The notes beneath the pieces are model-generated. The model ran no database searches, was not told where the DNA came from, and was given only the letters and a program-made list of their open reading frames with translations. Below, piece after piece: positions 50,195 through 60,926 of a DNA stretch of 64,000 nt (positions within the stretch are counted from its first letter, which is position 1; each line of letters starts with the position of its first letter). The stretch covers positions 1 to 64,000 of the forward strand of contig NZ_VLNR01000038.1 in assembly GCF_007489275.1 (NCBI RefSeq). Reading direction: 5' to 3'. A program made the position numbers and the translations under genes. Source of the stretch: Aquimarina algiphila. Its GTDB lineage: Bacteria; Bacteroidota; Bacteroidia; Flavobacteriales; Flavobacteriaceae.

Positions 50195-51265
50195 ATGCAA
50201 AGAGTAATCATATTTTTAAGCTTAGTGTTGTTTCTGGCATGCAAAGAACAGTCCAAGGAAACGGCCAAAGCACCAGTTGTTGAGACTACAACAGAAGAAC
50301 TTCAAAAACCTGGAGATAGTTTTGGAATTGTTATTCATGGGGGAGCAGGAACGATCTTGAAAAAGAATATGACACCCGAAAAAGAATTGGCATATAAAAC
50401 TAAGTTAGAAGAAGCAATAAAAGTGGGGCATACGATTCTAAAAAATGGAGGAACAAGCCTAGAAGCTGTAGAAAAAACAATAAATATTCTAGAGAATTCT
50501 CCTCTTTTTAATGCCGGTAAAGGTGCTGTTTTTAATAGTGAAGGAGTTAATGAATTGGATGCTTCAATTATGGATGGAAGTACCCTAAATGCAGGTGCAG
50601 TAGCTGGAGTAAAGACAGTTAAGAATCCTATAAATCTAGCTCGGGAAGTTATGATTAACTCCCCGCATGTATTACTTTCAGGAAGCGGAGCAGAGTTATT
50701 TGCTAAAGAAAGAAATATTGAAATGGTAGATCCAGCATACTTTTTTACAGAAGATCGTATGAAATCTTTAGAAAGAGTAAAAGAAAAGGAAAAAGCAAAG
50801 GAAGCCAATACCACAACAGCTTTTTACGACCCTTATATCAAAGACTCAAAATTTGGAACTGTGGGATGTGTGGCATTAGATAAAAACGGAAATTTAGCTG
50901 CCGGAACTTCAACTGGCGGGATGACCAATAAAAAATGGAATCGTATAGGTGATTCTCCAATTATAGGAGCTGGAACATATGCAAATAATGCCACTTGCGC
51001 TGTATCAAGTACAGGATGGGGAGAATATTTTATTCGCGCGATGGTTGCTCACGATATTTCTGCTTTAATGGAATATAAAGAGCTTTCCCTTCAAGAAGCA
51101 GCTCAAATAGTAATACAAAAAAAACTTAAAAACCTGGGAGGCACTGGAGGAATTGTAGCCATAGATAATAAAGGTAATATTGCTATGGAATTTAATACTG
51201 CAGGAATGTATCGCGCTACTATGAATGCTGCCGGTGAACTTACTTTAGGAATCTATAAACAATAA
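50195..51265 (+). CDS. Isoaspartyl peptidase/L-asparaginase, lipoprotein
   Basis: The 356-residue precursor has a lipoprotein signal (LVLFLACKEQ) and an Ntn-hydrolase of plant-type asparaginase family: VIHGGAGTI at the start, LENSPLFNAGKGAVF, and the autocleavage site with nucleophile Thr in KFGTVGCVALDKNGNLAAG, then GDSPIIGAGTYA. It splits isoaspartyl dipeptides and asparagine, in the periplasm. Starts 5 bases after the TIR gene, perhaps by read-through. Confidence 0.93.
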   Translation: MQRVIIFLSLVLFLACKEQSKETAKAPVVETTTEELQKPGDSFGIVIHGGAGTILKKNMTPEKELAYKTKLEEAIKVGHTILKNGGTSLEAVEKTINILENSPLFNAGKGAVFNSEGVNELDASIMDGSTLNAGAVAGVKTVKNPINLAREVMINSPHVLLSGSGAELFAKERNIEMVDPAYFFTEDRMKSLERVKEKEKAKEANTTTAFYDPYIKDSKFGTVGCVALDKNGNLAAGTSTGGMTNKKWNRIGDSPIIGAGTYANNATCAVSSTGWGEYFIRAMVAHDISALMEYKELSLQEAAQIVIQKKLKNLGGTGGIVAIDNKGNIAMEFNTAGMYRATMNAAGELTLGIYKQ

Positions 51266-51292
51266 TAACATAGATTATACATTAGAAAGATA

Positions 51293-51320
51293 AAAAACCC
51301 CTCTGTTAAGAGGGGTTTTT
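51293..51320 (+). terminator. Rho-independent terminator after the isoaspartyl peptidase gene
   Basis: CCCCTCT (51298-51304) pairs with AGAGGGG (51309-51315), loop GTTA, extended by A-run and T-run on both sides. Confidence 0.9.
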
Positions 51321-51373
51321 GTTTTTTTAGAAATAAGTATTTTTAACAAATAAAAAAAACACTATTTTCAGGG

Positions 51374-51385
51374 GGTAGTACTACC
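51374..51385. promoter_or_regulatory. Perfect 12-bp palindrome GGTAGTACTACC
   Basis: GC-rich palindrome in the AT-rich leader, 161 bases upstream of the SUFU-like gene, preceded by GGG. Possible operator for the downstream gene. Confidence 0.45.
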
Positions 51386-51546
51386 AAAAATCATTTTACT
51401 TTTATCAAACTATTGTAGTATTTTCTAAATGATAAATAAAAACAATATTTGGGGATGGTGTTTTTGTTTTTTAGAAATGTTTGTAGTGAAGTGGAGGGGA
51501 AACCACATAGAATGTACAAGAACTAATTCAAAATAAAAAGTAAAAC

Positions 51547-52224
51547 ATGGATTATCAAAAACATTTTGATGCTTCTTATGAGAAGCGCAATTCTTTCTGG
51601 AAAGAAATAGGAAATCTGGAAAGCGATGTATTGTCTCATTTAATAAATCCAAGTTTTATGGGAGGGCCTACCTGGCCTTCATTAAGACAGTCGTTTATAA
51701 AAATAGATACTCCTGGATCAACATTTTTGGCAACCGATGGATTAAGTGATCCATATAGTGATTACGATACCAATGAAAAAAATCAAGCATATAATGGATT
51801 AGGTTTTGAATTGTATGTAGAAACAGAAAACCTGGAAAATCTAGATACGGTCAAAAATTCGTGGCAGTTTGATATGCTATACCAAGCAGGCTTATTAGCA
51901 GCAGATAATGGAAATTTAATCAATCTGTTTCAACAGTATACATACTTGTCTACAGAATTATATAATATAAAAGTACCAGATAATTTTGTTAATGAAGATG
52001 GTCGTGTAGGGGTTCTTATGGGATTACAAAGTGATCGAATTCCTAAACAAATAGAGTTAAGTATTGAACCAATCCTTTTAGTAAATGTAAAACTAATCAC
52101 CCCGGATGAAGTAAAATATATTACAGACCATGGTACAAATGGAAGAAATGAAATAGTAGAAAAGATAATGCAACAAGGTAATGCTACATTCTCTTCCTTG
52201 GATCGAAAATCGGTACTATTATAA
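51547..52224 (+). CDS. SUFU-like (suppressor of fused domain) protein
   Basis: The 225-residue soluble protein has segments typical of bacterial SUFU proteins: PTWPSLRQSFIKIDTPGSTF, GLSDPYSDY and GLGFELYVETE, then a Trp/Phe-rich middle. Bacterial SUFU proteins often act as immunity proteins in polymorphic toxin systems. No toxin gene is nearby, so this may be an orphan. Moderate certainty. Confidence 0.6.
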   Translation: MDYQKHFDASYEKRNSFWKEIGNLESDVLSHLINPSFMGGPTWPSLRQSFIKIDTPGSTFLATDGLSDPYSDYDTNEKNQAYNGLGFELYVETENLENLDTVKNSWQFDMLYQAGLLAADNGNLINLFQQYTYLSTELYNIKVPDNFVNEDGRVGVLMGLQSDRIPKQIELSIEPILLVNVKLITPDEVKYITDHGTNGRNEIVEKIMQQGNATFSSLDRKSVLL

Positions 52225-52545
52225 TATGAAAAGATAGATTATGATTAAAACCTTAATCTCTGTATGAATCATTTGTGTATTTGGCAAGGTAACAGCTCAA
52301 AAGAAAATAGATGTAAGAGAAATGTAAGTTATTAGATTCTTCATCCTGAGAAGGAGGAGATAGTCTTATTATTCTCGAATATGGATAAAATCTAAACGAA
52401 TATAAATTAGATCGTTGATCTAATTAAAAAAGAATATATTTTTAAATATTGATAGGTACTAAAATTCATAACAAGGGATATACAATAAGATAATATTGGA
52501 TAGAATTAAATTTATACTACCTTTAATCAGCTAAACATCAACTAT
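52225..52545. other. Intergenic region with a decayed secreted-protein gene
   Basis: 321 bases; apart from the short remnant at 52241-52327 nothing coding is visible. The rest is AT-rich leader of the macroglobulin gene. Confidence 0.4.
52241..52327 (+). pseudogene. Remnant of a signal-peptide-encoding gene start
   Basis: ATG 52241 opens MIKTLISV-stop-IICVFGKVTAQKKID. If the TGA at codon 9 is read through, the 19 residues form a regular signal peptide with a TAQ cleavage site, followed by a stop after 28 codons. This looks like the start of a secreted protein that was lost by point mutation and deletion. Confidence 0.4.
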
Positions 52546-55500
52546 ATGAAATCATTACGAATTCTTTATATGCTACTTTTTGTAGCATTAGTATTTTCTT
52601 GTAAGAAAAAAGACGCTCAAGCTATAGCTGAAGCAAATGCATCTGAGCTAAATAAATATCAGGACTATATTTCAGATGTATCTTCTGGAGTTATTTCGGT
52701 ATTAGATAATGTGTATGTTGTATTACAAACTCCGGTAGAAGGATGGAGTGATAATCAGGAATTACCAAAGGATTTATTATCAGTATCCCCAAAAGTTAAT
52801 GGAAGAATAATTGCAGTAAACAACCGTACAATTTCATTTCAACCCGATGAAAGTTTTGATGAAGATACTGCATATACATTTACATTAGATTTAGAAGAGT
52901 TAGTAGAGGATTTTGAAGATGATTTAGACGAAGAATTTGTATTCACCGTAAAAACATTAAAACAGCAATTCTCTGTAATCACTGATAATTTACAATCTTA
53001 TAGTAAAGATTGGCAATATATTGATGGTACAATTACTTCTAGTGATCAAATGAAGTTTGACACTGCTAAGCAATTGGTCACTGCTATGCAAAAAGGTAAG
53101 GAAGTCGCTGTAAAATTTAGTGAATCAATAGATAAAAGTCGTCAGTTTAGTTTTAGAATTGATAGTATTCAGCGTTTTGAAGATGACTCTGAGGTAGAAA
53201 TTAAATGGTCAGGAGACTCATTTAATATAGAGACCGAAGGCTCAGCAACGTTATCAATACCTGGAAAGAATAATTTCTCGGTGATTAGCATTTCTGTAGC
53301 AAATGTGGATAATCAATACGTAGAGATTAATTTTTCTGACCCACTTAAGAAAAATCAAAATTTTAATGGACTGGTTACTATATCAGGGGCTAAAAATCTA
53401 AAATATACTGTAAACGGAAATGTTCTAAAAGTATACCCAAAAATTGAACTTAAAGGAATATTAGAAGTTACTGTTTTTGAAGGAATTCGAAGTACAGATA
53501 ATTATAAACTTAAAAATAAGTATACAGAAAATGTATCTTTCCAACAACCAAATCCAGAGATAAGATTATTACAAAGTGGAGTGATTTTACCAACTTCTGA
53601 TAACCTCAAGTTTAATTTTGAAGCTATAAATCTTCGTGCTGTTGAAGTGCAGGTAGTTAAAGTATTTGAAAATAATATGCTTCAGTTTTTACAAAACAAT
53701 AACCTTGATGGATCTAGTAATTTGAGAAGTGTTGCAAGACCAGTCGCCAAGAAATTGATTAATCTTAAAGAAAACCCTTCGTTAAACCTTAGTAAATGGA
53801 ATGCGTTTGCGATTGATTTAAAAGAACTCATTTCTCCAGACCCTGGAGCAATTTATAGGGTAGAACTTAATTACCGTAAAGCGTATTCACTATACAAGTG
53901 CGAAGGAGAAGGAGCAGACGATACACCAATTAAAGATTTAACCAATAATTATGATGAAGAAGAAGAAACAAGTTTTTGGGATAGTTCTCAATACTATTAT
54001 GATGATTATTATGATTATAGTTGGGAAGAAAGAGAGAACCCATGTAGCACTTCTTACTTTAGGGATAAAAAAATAAGTGCGAACATATTAGCTTCCAATT
54101 TAGGAGTTGTGGTGAAGAAAGGATTAAATCAATCCTATGCGATTACTGTTAATGATATCGTAACCACGAGTCCGGTTTCTAATGCCAAAGTAGTTTTCTA
54201 TAATTACCAGCAACAAGAAATAGGATCGGCTACAACCGATGCAGAAGGAATGACAGGGTTTGATGCTGATCGCCCGGCATATTTTGCTATTGTAACATCA
54301 GGGAAACAACAAACCTATGTAAAATTAAATGACGGTAATGCACTATCAGTAAGTAAATTTGATGTTTCTGGAGTACGACTTCAAAAAGGAATTAAAGGAT
54401 TTATTTATGGAGAACGAGGTGTTTGGCGCCCGGGAGATACATTATTTTTATCTTTTATGCTTAATGATAATGCAAATAAGCTTCCAAAAGGACACCCTGT
54501 AAAGTTCGAATTGAGAGACCCCTACGGAAAAGTAACACATCAGGAAACAAAGACAAACGAAACCAATAATTTCTATAAATTTATAGTCAATACTTCTGAT
54601 GAAGCCCCTACAGGGAACTGGCAGGCAAAAGTCAAGGTTGGTGGAGCCAGCTTTAGTAAAATACTTAAGATAGAGACCATAAAACCAAATCGTCTTAAGA
54701 TCAAAACTACATTCGATGATGAAGTATTGGTGGCTGATAAGAATATTAAAGGAAATCTAGAAGTGCTATGGTTGCATGGTGCGATTGCAAAGAATTTACA
54801 GACTGATATTAATGTAAGATTTAATCCTGCGCAAACCAAATTTAAAACCTTCCCGGGCTATGTTTTTGATGACCCAACACGAAGGTTTGGTACAGAAGAA
54901 CAAGAAGTGTTTCAAGGAAAAATTTCTGGAGAAGGAAAAGCTTCCTTTAACCTTACCCCTAAACTTGAAAATAAGGCAGCAGGGATGTTAAAAGCTTCTT
55001 TTATTACTAAAGTTTATGAAAATGGAGGAGATTTTAGTACCGATGTTATCAGCAAAGACTTCTCTCCTTATAGCACGTATATTGGAGTAAATACACCTAA
55101 AGGAGATAAAGCTCGTGGGATGTTACTCACCGATACACAACATAATTTTGAGGTGGTTTCAGTAGATGAAAAAGGAAATCCTAAAGCAGTAAAAGATCTT
55201 GAGGTTTTTATCTATAAAGTCGATTGGAGATGGTGGTGGGATTCTTCAGAAGATAATTTGTCTTCGTATAACAGAGGTTCATATCATAATGAAGTATTCA
55301 AAACAAAAGTTACAACCAGTAATAGTGGTAAAGCGAATTTCAAATTTGAATTAAAATATCCAGAATGGGGGAGATACCTAGTAAGGGTTGTAGATCCAAA
55401 TGGAGGTCATGCTACAGGAAAAATAATGTATATTGATTGGCCAGATTGGGCAGGGAAGTCAAGAAAAAATGACCCATCAGCAGCAACTATGCTTTTGTTT

Positions 55501-58071
55501 TCTACAGATAAAAACACCTATAATGTTGGTGAGAAAGCAATAGTAACATTTCCATCAAGTGAGGGTGGTAGAGCATTGGTAACTGTAGAAAATGGCACAG
55601 AAGTATTATCTTCTCAATGGGTGATTCCTCAAAAAACAGAAACCAAGTTCGAAATTCCAATCGAAGAATTACATACGCCTAATGTGTATATTCATATTAC
55701 GTTATTACAACCGCATGCCACAACTGCCAATGATTTACCAATACGATTATATGGCGTAGTGCCGATCTCTGTCGAAAATCCAAATACCAAGGTAAAACCT
55801 AAGCTAACTATGCCAGATGTGCTTAGGCCAGAAGAGACAATTACACTCAAAGTTGGAGAAAATAATGGTAAAGCGATGACCTATTCTATTGCAATTGTAG
55901 ATGAAGGGTTATTGGATCTAACAAGGTTTAAAACTCCAAATCCATGGACTAGTTTTTATGCACGTGAAGCGCTGGGTGTAAAAACATGGGATGTATACGA
56001 TGATGTAATTGGGGCCTATGGCGGAAGTATTAATCAAGTATTTAGTATTGGTGGTGACGCCGAAGCAGGAGGAAGTAAATCTAAAAAAGCAAATCGATTT
56101 AAACCAATGGTTGTATTCGAAGGGCCTTTTGAATTAAAGAAAGGAGAAACTCGTGCGCATAAAATCAAAATCCCTAAATATATAGGATCCGTGCGTACAA
56201 TGATTGTAGCTTCAGATGCAGATAATGCAGCGTATGGTAGTGCTGATAAAACTACTCCGGTTCGAAAACCATTGATGGTATTAACTTCAATTCCTCGAAA
56301 AATTACTCCAGGTGAAAAAGTGACAATTCCGGTTACTGTTTTTGCAATGGAAAAGAAAGTGAAAAATGTAAACGTTACTTTAAAACCAAATAAAGGGTTT
56401 AAAGTAATTGGCGAGACACAACAGAAATTATCATTTCCACAACCCGATGAGAAAATGGCATACTTTGATATCGAAGTATTAGAAGGAGCTTCGATTACAG
56501 ATATTGAGGTGGTAGCCAGTGGAGGTGGAGAAAAAGCTTCATATAAGGTGCCAATTAATATTGTGAATCCAAATCCGATGACAACAGAGGTAACCTCAAT
56601 TGTTCTGGAACCAAATAGTGAACAAGAAGTTAGTTTTGCTGCGTTTGGAATTGAAGGGAGTAATAGTGCGACCATAGAACTATCATCATTACCACCAATG
56701 AATTTTGAAAGTAGATTGAGCTATCTTATTCGGTATCCACATGGATGTGTAGAGCAAACTACTTCTGCAGCATTTCCACAATTATATTTGGGAGAAGTAT
56801 TTAATTTATCCTCAGAAAAGAAGCAGAAAATCCAAAAAAATATAGAAGCAGCTATTTATAGATTGAAACGTTTTATTCAACCTGGTGGTGGGATGTCGTA
56901 TTGGCCTGGCTATAGTAATCCTAATGATTGGGGAACAACCTACGCAGGGCACTTCTTATTAGAAGCAAATAAGCAAGGATATGTCTTACCTATTGGTTTC
57001 AAAAGCAATTGGATTAATTATCAACAGCAACAGGCTAAACGATGGAGAAGTGGTAACAATGATTTGGCACAAGCCTATAGATTATATACACTTGCTCTTG
57101 CAGGGAGTCCAGATCTGTCTTCTATGAATAGGTTAAGAGAAACATCGGGATTGTCTAATGATGCCAAATTAAGATTAGCAGCGGGATATGGATTGATAGG
57201 TCAGTCGAATGCTGCAATTCAATTATTGAATTCTGCTAATATCGATTTCCAACCAAGAAAGAATAACCATCATACTTATGGTTCTACAAATCGTAATCGA
57301 GCGATGGCTTTAGAGACGCTAGTAACATTAGATCAAAAAGCCAAAGCACAGAAAGTGGCAGTAGAATTAGCCAAAGAGTTGTCTTCCAAAAATTGGATGA
57401 GTACACAAACAACTTCATATGCATTAATGGGAATGGCAAAATATGCAAAATATGTAGGAGGAAAAGGTGTGAATGTAAATTATATTCTTAATGGTAGATC
57501 AATTACTGCTAATACAGGTAAAACATTAGCAACTTCTGGAGAAGTTGGCATTTTAAAGGATAATAAATTAGTACTTAAAAACAATAAAGACAATACTATT
57601 TTTGTACAATTAGCTACAAGTGGGATTTTGCCTGTTGGAGAAGAGAAAGTACTTGAGAGTAACTTTAAAGCAATTGTAGATTATAAAACCAAGGACGGAA
57701 ACATCATTAACCCAATATTACTGACCCAGGGAACCGATTTTGTTGCAGAGGTAACAATTACAAATACAACAGGTTCTAAGGTGAAGGATATTGCATTAAC
57801 CGAAATTTTTCCATCTGGATGGGAAGTAGTAAATACTCGTTTTACCGATTTTGGATCGTTTAAAGCAAATGCTGTTACACATACAGACATTCGTGATGAT
57901 CGGGTGAATTTCTATTTTGATTTAAAGCCAAAAGAAAGTAAAACAATGACTATCTTACTTAATGCATCATATTTAGGGAAATATTACCTGCCAGGCATTC
58001 AATGTGAAGCGATGTACGATAATGATTATGTTGTGCGAAGTAAAGGAAAATGGGTAGATGTTGTAAAATAG
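52546..58071 (+). CDS. Alpha-2-macroglobulin family lipoprotein
   Basis: The 1841-residue protein has a lipoprotein signal (ALVFSCKKK), an N-terminal Ig-like part, MG domains over the centre (GVRLQKGIKGFIYGERGVWRPGDTLF is typical for MG1/MG2 of bacterial A2M), and a thioester domain with GCVEQT (Cys1401) followed by the alpha-helical toroid and GGGMSYWPG. Bacterial A2Ms trap foreign proteases in the periplasm. They are usually coupled with the penicillin-binding protein PBP1c (pbpC); here pbpC follows after five other genes (62.8 kb). Confidence 0.95.
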   Translation: MKSLRILYMLLFVALVFSCKKKDAQAIAEANASELNKYQDYISDVSSGVISVLDNVYVVLQTPVEGWSDNQELPKDLLSVSPKVNGRIIAVNNRTISFQPDESFDEDTAYTFTLDLEELVEDFEDDLDEEFVFTVKTLKQQFSVITDNLQSYSKDWQYIDGTITSSDQMKFDTAKQLVTAMQKGKEVAVKFSESIDKSRQFSFRIDSIQRFEDDSEVEIKWSGDSFNIETEGSATLSIPGKNNFSVISISVANVDNQYVEINFSDPLKKNQNFNGLVTISGAKNLKYTVNGNVLKVYPKIELKGILEVTVFEGIRSTDNYKLKNKYTENVSFQQPNPEIRLLQSGVILPTSDNLKFNFEAINLRAVEVQVVKVFENNMLQFLQNNNLDGSSNLRSVARPVAKKLINLKENPSLNLSKWNAFAIDLKELISPDPGAIYRVELNYRKAYSLYKCEGEGADDTPIKDLTNNYDEEEETSFWDSSQYYYDDYYDYSWEERENPCSTSYFRDKKISANILASNLGVVVKKGLNQSYAITVNDIVTTSPVSNAKVVFYNYQQQEIGSATTDAEGMTGFDADRPAYFAIVTSGKQQTYVKLNDGNALSVSKFDVSGVRLQKGIKGFIYGERGVWRPGDTLFLSFMLNDNANKLPKGHPVKFELRDPYGKVTHQETKTNETNNFYKFIVNTSDEAPTGNWQAKVKVGGASFSKILKIETIKPNRLKIKTTFDDEVLVADKNIKGNLEVLWLHGAIAKNLQTDINVRFNPAQTKFKTFPGYVFDDPTRRFGTEEQEVFQGKISGEGKASFNLTPKLENKAAGMLKASFITKVYENGGDFSTDVISKDFSPYSTYIGVNTPKGDKARGMLLTDTQHNFEVVSVDEKGNPKAVKDLEVFIYKVDWRWWWDSSEDNLSSYNRGSYHNEVFKTKVTTSNSGKANFKFELKYPEWGRYLVRVVDPNGGHATGKIMYIDWPDWAGKSRKNDPSAATMLLFSTDKNTYNVGEKAIVTFPSSEGGRALVTVENGTEVLSSQWVIPQKTETKFEIPIEELHTPNVYIHITLLQPHATTANDLPIRLYGVVPISVENPNTKVKPKLTMPDVLRPEETITLKVGENNGKAMTYSIAIVDEGLLDLTRFKTPNPWTSFYAREALGVKTWDVYDDVIGAYGGSINQVFSIGGDAEAGGSKSKKANRFKPMVVFEGPFELKKGETRAHKIKIPKYIGSVRTMIVASDADNAAYGSADKTTPVRKPLMVLTSIPRKITPGEKVTIPVTVFAMEKKVKNVNVTLKPNKGFKVIGETQQKLSFPQPDEKMAYFDIEVLEGASITDIEVVASGGGEKASYKVPINIVNPNPMTTEVTSIVLEPNSEQEVSFAAFGIEGSNSATIELSSLPPMNFESRLSYLIRYPHGCVEQTTSAAFPQLYLGEVFNLSSEKKQKIQKNIEAAIYRLKRFIQPGGGMSYWPGYSNPNDWGTTYAGHFLLEANKQGYVLPIGFKSNWINYQQQQAKRWRSGNNDLAQAYRLYTLALAGSPDLSSMNRLRETSGLSNDAKLRLAAGYGLIGQSNAAIQLLNSANIDFQPRKNNHHTYGSTNRNRAMALETLVTLDQKAKAQKVAVELAKELSSKNWMSTQTTSYALMGMAKYAKYVGGKGVNVNYILNGRSITANTGKTLATSGEVGILKDNKLVLKNNKDNTIFVQLATSGILPVGEEKVLESNFKAIVDYKTKDGNIINPILLTQGTDFVAEVTITNTTGSKVKDIALTEIFPSGWEVVNTRFTDFGSFKANAVTHTDIRDDRVNFYFDLKPKESKTMTILLNASYLGKYYLPGIQCEAMYDNDYVVRSKGKWVDVVK

Positions 58072-58152
58072 AAGCTTTAGTGGGGTACATGGTCTATGCT
58101 ATGAGTGTTAATTCAACCATTTTAATGCTATAAGTTGGCAAAAATTAAACAC

Positions 58153-58950
58153 ATGCAAAAAAATAAATTAATACTAATTTTAGGATTAGCTCTTCTAATT
58201 TTAAGTTGTTCTAAAGGTAAGAAATTAGAATCCAAAGGATTTGCTGTTAGTGAGGTTGCAGAGGATGAAGAAGGAAAGCCTATAGATGGATTAAAAACAG
58301 ATACATTAAAATTTGAAACCAGACCAAGAAATGTACTATTAACAGCTAATCCTAATCATAGATTGACTCCTGTTTATAAAGTAAATTATACTAAGAAAAC
58401 AAAAAAGCCATTTACGGGATCAAATAGTTTTCATACCAATTGGAGTGAATATGGTGAAAGTAAAGGGAATCAATGGAATCACAATTATATGCCAGGATTT
58501 GAAGCCGTTTATGGGTATAATTTTGTTAATGTTTCTCATTATAATCATCAGACCAAAATAGAGAATAAGTTTTTTAAAAAACCTGTTTTAGTTAAAACGT
58601 TATATTACCCAGCATTTTCAAAAGACACTTTAAATGATGTGCCAATTACACGAAAATTCCATATGATTTCAGTATATGATGAGGATACAAATAAAGACGG
58701 ATTTATAAATGTAAAAGATCTTAAGCGTTTTTATTATTTTGACATAAACGGAGAAAATAAAAAACCATTAGTTCCCAAGAATTTTTCGGTGATGAGTTCT
58801 GAATATGATCCTGCAAATGATTTCATGTATGTATTCGCAAAACTGGATCAAAATGAAAACGGAAAAATTGAAAATAATGAGGAAACTCAAATCTTTTGGA
58901 TTGATTTAAATACCCCAGAAGAAAAAGGAGTACAGTATCAAAATAAATAA
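58153..58950 (+). CDS. Lipoprotein with two EF-hand-like loops
   Basis: Start taken at ATG 58153 (MQKNKLILILGLALLILSCSKG), a good lipoprotein signal; a TTG at 58135 is in frame. The 265-residue product has two calcium-loop-like sequences, DTNKDGFINVKDLKRF (about 175) and DQNENGKIENNEETQIF (about 235), in the second half. No family recognised. Confidence 0.75.
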   Translation: MQKNKLILILGLALLILSCSKGKKLESKGFAVSEVAEDEEGKPIDGLKTDTLKFETRPRNVLLTANPNHRLTPVYKVNYTKKTKKPFTGSNSFHTNWSEYGESKGNQWNHNYMPGFEAVYGYNFVNVSHYNHQTKIENKFFKKPVLVKTLYYPAFSKDTLNDVPITRKFHMISVYDEDTNKDGFINVKDLKRFYYFDINGENKKPLVPKNFSVMSSEYDPANDFMYVFAKLDQNENGKIENNEETQIFWIDLNTPEEKGVQYQNK

Positions 58951-58972
58951 AAACAATAATAAATTAAAATCA

Positions 58973-59614
58973 ATGAAATTGGTAAAAAAGACAACACAAG
59001 TTTTGGCTGCAATGTTTATGCTTGTTATGGTATCATCTTGTAATTCGACTGCAGAAAAAATAGAGGACGAACAGTTAAGTAGCTTTATGCTTGGAGGGAT
59101 TTATTTTTTTAATGGATACGGTGGAATTGATGAGGTGAAGGAAATGATGAGTTCTGCAGGGTATACAAGTAATGAAGAATTGGTAAGTGGTTACAAAGAG
59201 ATTTTAGAATTTCCGTTTGAATCATCACAAGCATCAGGAATCAAGAGTATGTTTAGAAATATGTGGGAGATTACAAATAAAGCTACTTTGCTTGAAACTT
59301 TGGAAGATTTGAAAACAAGAGAGTATAAATACAAATCATGGGATTATGCAAGAATTGTAAACAATGCTTGTATGGGGTACGCTGCAAATTATTTAACAAA
59401 AGATGAGGTGCTTGAGATTATAAAAGAAATTCTTCCGTTGGCAAGAGAAAAATATAAAAATTGGGAAGCATACTTTACCGATTTTAATTTGGGTAGAGTA
59501 GATTGGAACCCGAAGGACGAAGAAGGAGAAGCGTTTGAATTTTTATCAAAAAACATAACCAAAGGAGAACAATCAATTTACATGATTTTACCCCTAAATT
59601 CTGATAAAGAATAA
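58973..59614 (+). CDS. Hypothetical lipoprotein (DUF1266-like)
   Basis: The 213-residue precursor has a lipoprotein signal (AAMFMLVMVSSCNS). The mature part is helical with many Trp/Tyr (YKYKSWDYARIVNNACMGYAANYLTKDEVL and FTDFNLGRVDW), which resembles DUF1266 proteins (D-aR-v-----Gy----i-e-e----). Function unknown. It starts 22 bases behind the EF-hand lipoprotein. Confidence 0.6.
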   Translation: MKLVKKTTQVLAAMFMLVMVSSCNSTAEKIEDEQLSSFMLGGIYFFNGYGGIDEVKEMMSSAGYTSNEELVSGYKEILEFPFESSQASGIKSMFRNMWEITNKATLLETLEDLKTREYKYKSWDYARIVNNACMGYAANYLTKDEVLEIIKEILPLAREKYKNWEAYFTDFNLGRVDWNPKDEEGEAFEFLSKNITKGEQSIYMILPLNSDKE

Positions 59615-59699
59615 GATTCTTATGATATAATATTCTCGATTATAAAAGTTAGGATGAATTAGGATTGAGAATTAATATAAAAACAATCATAATATAAAA

Positions 59700-60926
59700 A
59701 TGGACAACTACTGCACGATATATTCTCATGAATTATACTTTGATAACATCGTTCCAGAGATACAAAAGGTATTTCCAAAAGGAAAAGTATCAGTCTCAGA
59801 ACAAGATGGGCAAAAAATCATATATGTATCTATTAAAGAAGGACTTTTTAAACCTAAAAAAGAATTTCAGATCTCGTATCGGGAAAGAGCACAACCTTCT
59901 TATCAAATCTCTGAAATAGATTCCCCATTAACGCAAAATTTATCAGGAATGTCTGGTTTTGTAAATTCTTTACCTAGTAGTAATGAAAAGGTTAAAGGGC
60001 TATTACTTCAAAAAATACAAACCCTAAATAGTGAATTTCCGATTTTATCGGAAGGAAATCTGGATGAAGAATTAAAAATATTGACCAAAAATATGTGTCA
60101 ATCTTGTGATGGGATACTATTTATTCGACCTGATACCAATATTAGTAGATCAGAAACACAACATTTTTTGGATAAAGATTTAAACCTAATTTTAGATACT
60201 AATGGGAATTGTGATATAGATCATCTAGACGTAAATATAAATGCTGCTTATTTTGATGAAGAACAAACAAAGGTGACAGAAGATCAAAAAAACAGAAAAT
60301 CTAAAAGTGAGTCTATTATAAACGAACGACAGATTAAATTAAACAGTAATCTGCCCTGTATAGCATCTGAGAATACTACAATTTTACGAACTCCAAAAGA
60401 GATCGCAGAACGAGTTGCCATACTAGCAACAACTAATATGGTTGCATTTAATAATATAACCGGAGAACAAGCTATCGATTATTTAAAAAACTATGATCTT
60501 CTGGAAAAAGTAACCGAAAAAGAGCTAAGTTTCTTAAATAACCCGACCGATGAAGCCAAAAGTTATGAAACCTGGAAATGCGAATGTATTTGGGTTCTGA
60601 TGTGGGCATTAGAAATTGTAGAAGAAATTGGATTTCCTGATACTTTGGCGAGTTTGGATAATATTCCGTCAGAGCAATATCCTATTGGAGAAGGAAAAGA
60701 CCCTAATATTTTTATTAACGGCATTAATTCCTCTAGAGGGAAAACAGAGATCCTAGATGCTAATGATTTATATTATAGATTAGATTGGACTTGTGTTGAT
60801 GCCAGGGTCAATGGAATCGAACTAGATAATCTGCATCCGGGAGTTGTTTATGAAAGACATTATGCATTAAATTGGTTAATACAATACAGAAACCAGAATT
60901 GGGATGATGTTTCCTGTGATACATAG
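59700..60926 (+). CDS. DUF4272 protein
   Basis: The 408-residue soluble protein has an unknown N-terminal half and a C-terminal DUF4272 domain from about residue 220: RTPKEIAERVAILATTNMVAF and ETWKCECIWVLMWALEIVEEIGFPDTLA. DUF4272 proteins are frequent among candidate immunity proteins and standalone proteins. No toxin is nearby. Confidence 0.8.
   Translation: MDNYCTIYSHELYFDNIVPEIQKVFPKGKVSVSEQDGQKIIYVSIKEGLFKPKKEFQISYRERAQPSYQISEIDSPLTQNLSGMSGFVNSLPSSNEKVKGLLLQKIQTLNSEFPILSEGNLDEELKILTKNMCQSCDGILFIRPDTNISRSETQHFLDKDLNLILDTNGNCDIDHLDVNINAAYFDEEQTKVTEDQKNRKSKSESIINERQIKLNSNLPCIASENTTILRTPKEIAERVAILATTNMVAFNNITGEQAIDYLKNYDLLEKVTEKELSFLNNPTDEAKSYETWKCECIWVLMWALEIVEEIGFPDTLASLDNIPSEQYPIGEGKDPNIFINGINSSRGKTEILDANDLYYRLDWTCVDARVNGIELDNLHPGVVYERHYALNWLIQYRNQNWDDVSCDT

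Noticed and set aside
56034..56675. A 213-codon minus-strand frame within the alpha-2-macroglobulin gene
   Set aside because: Antisense shadow of a well-supported gene; composition is not typical of a protein.
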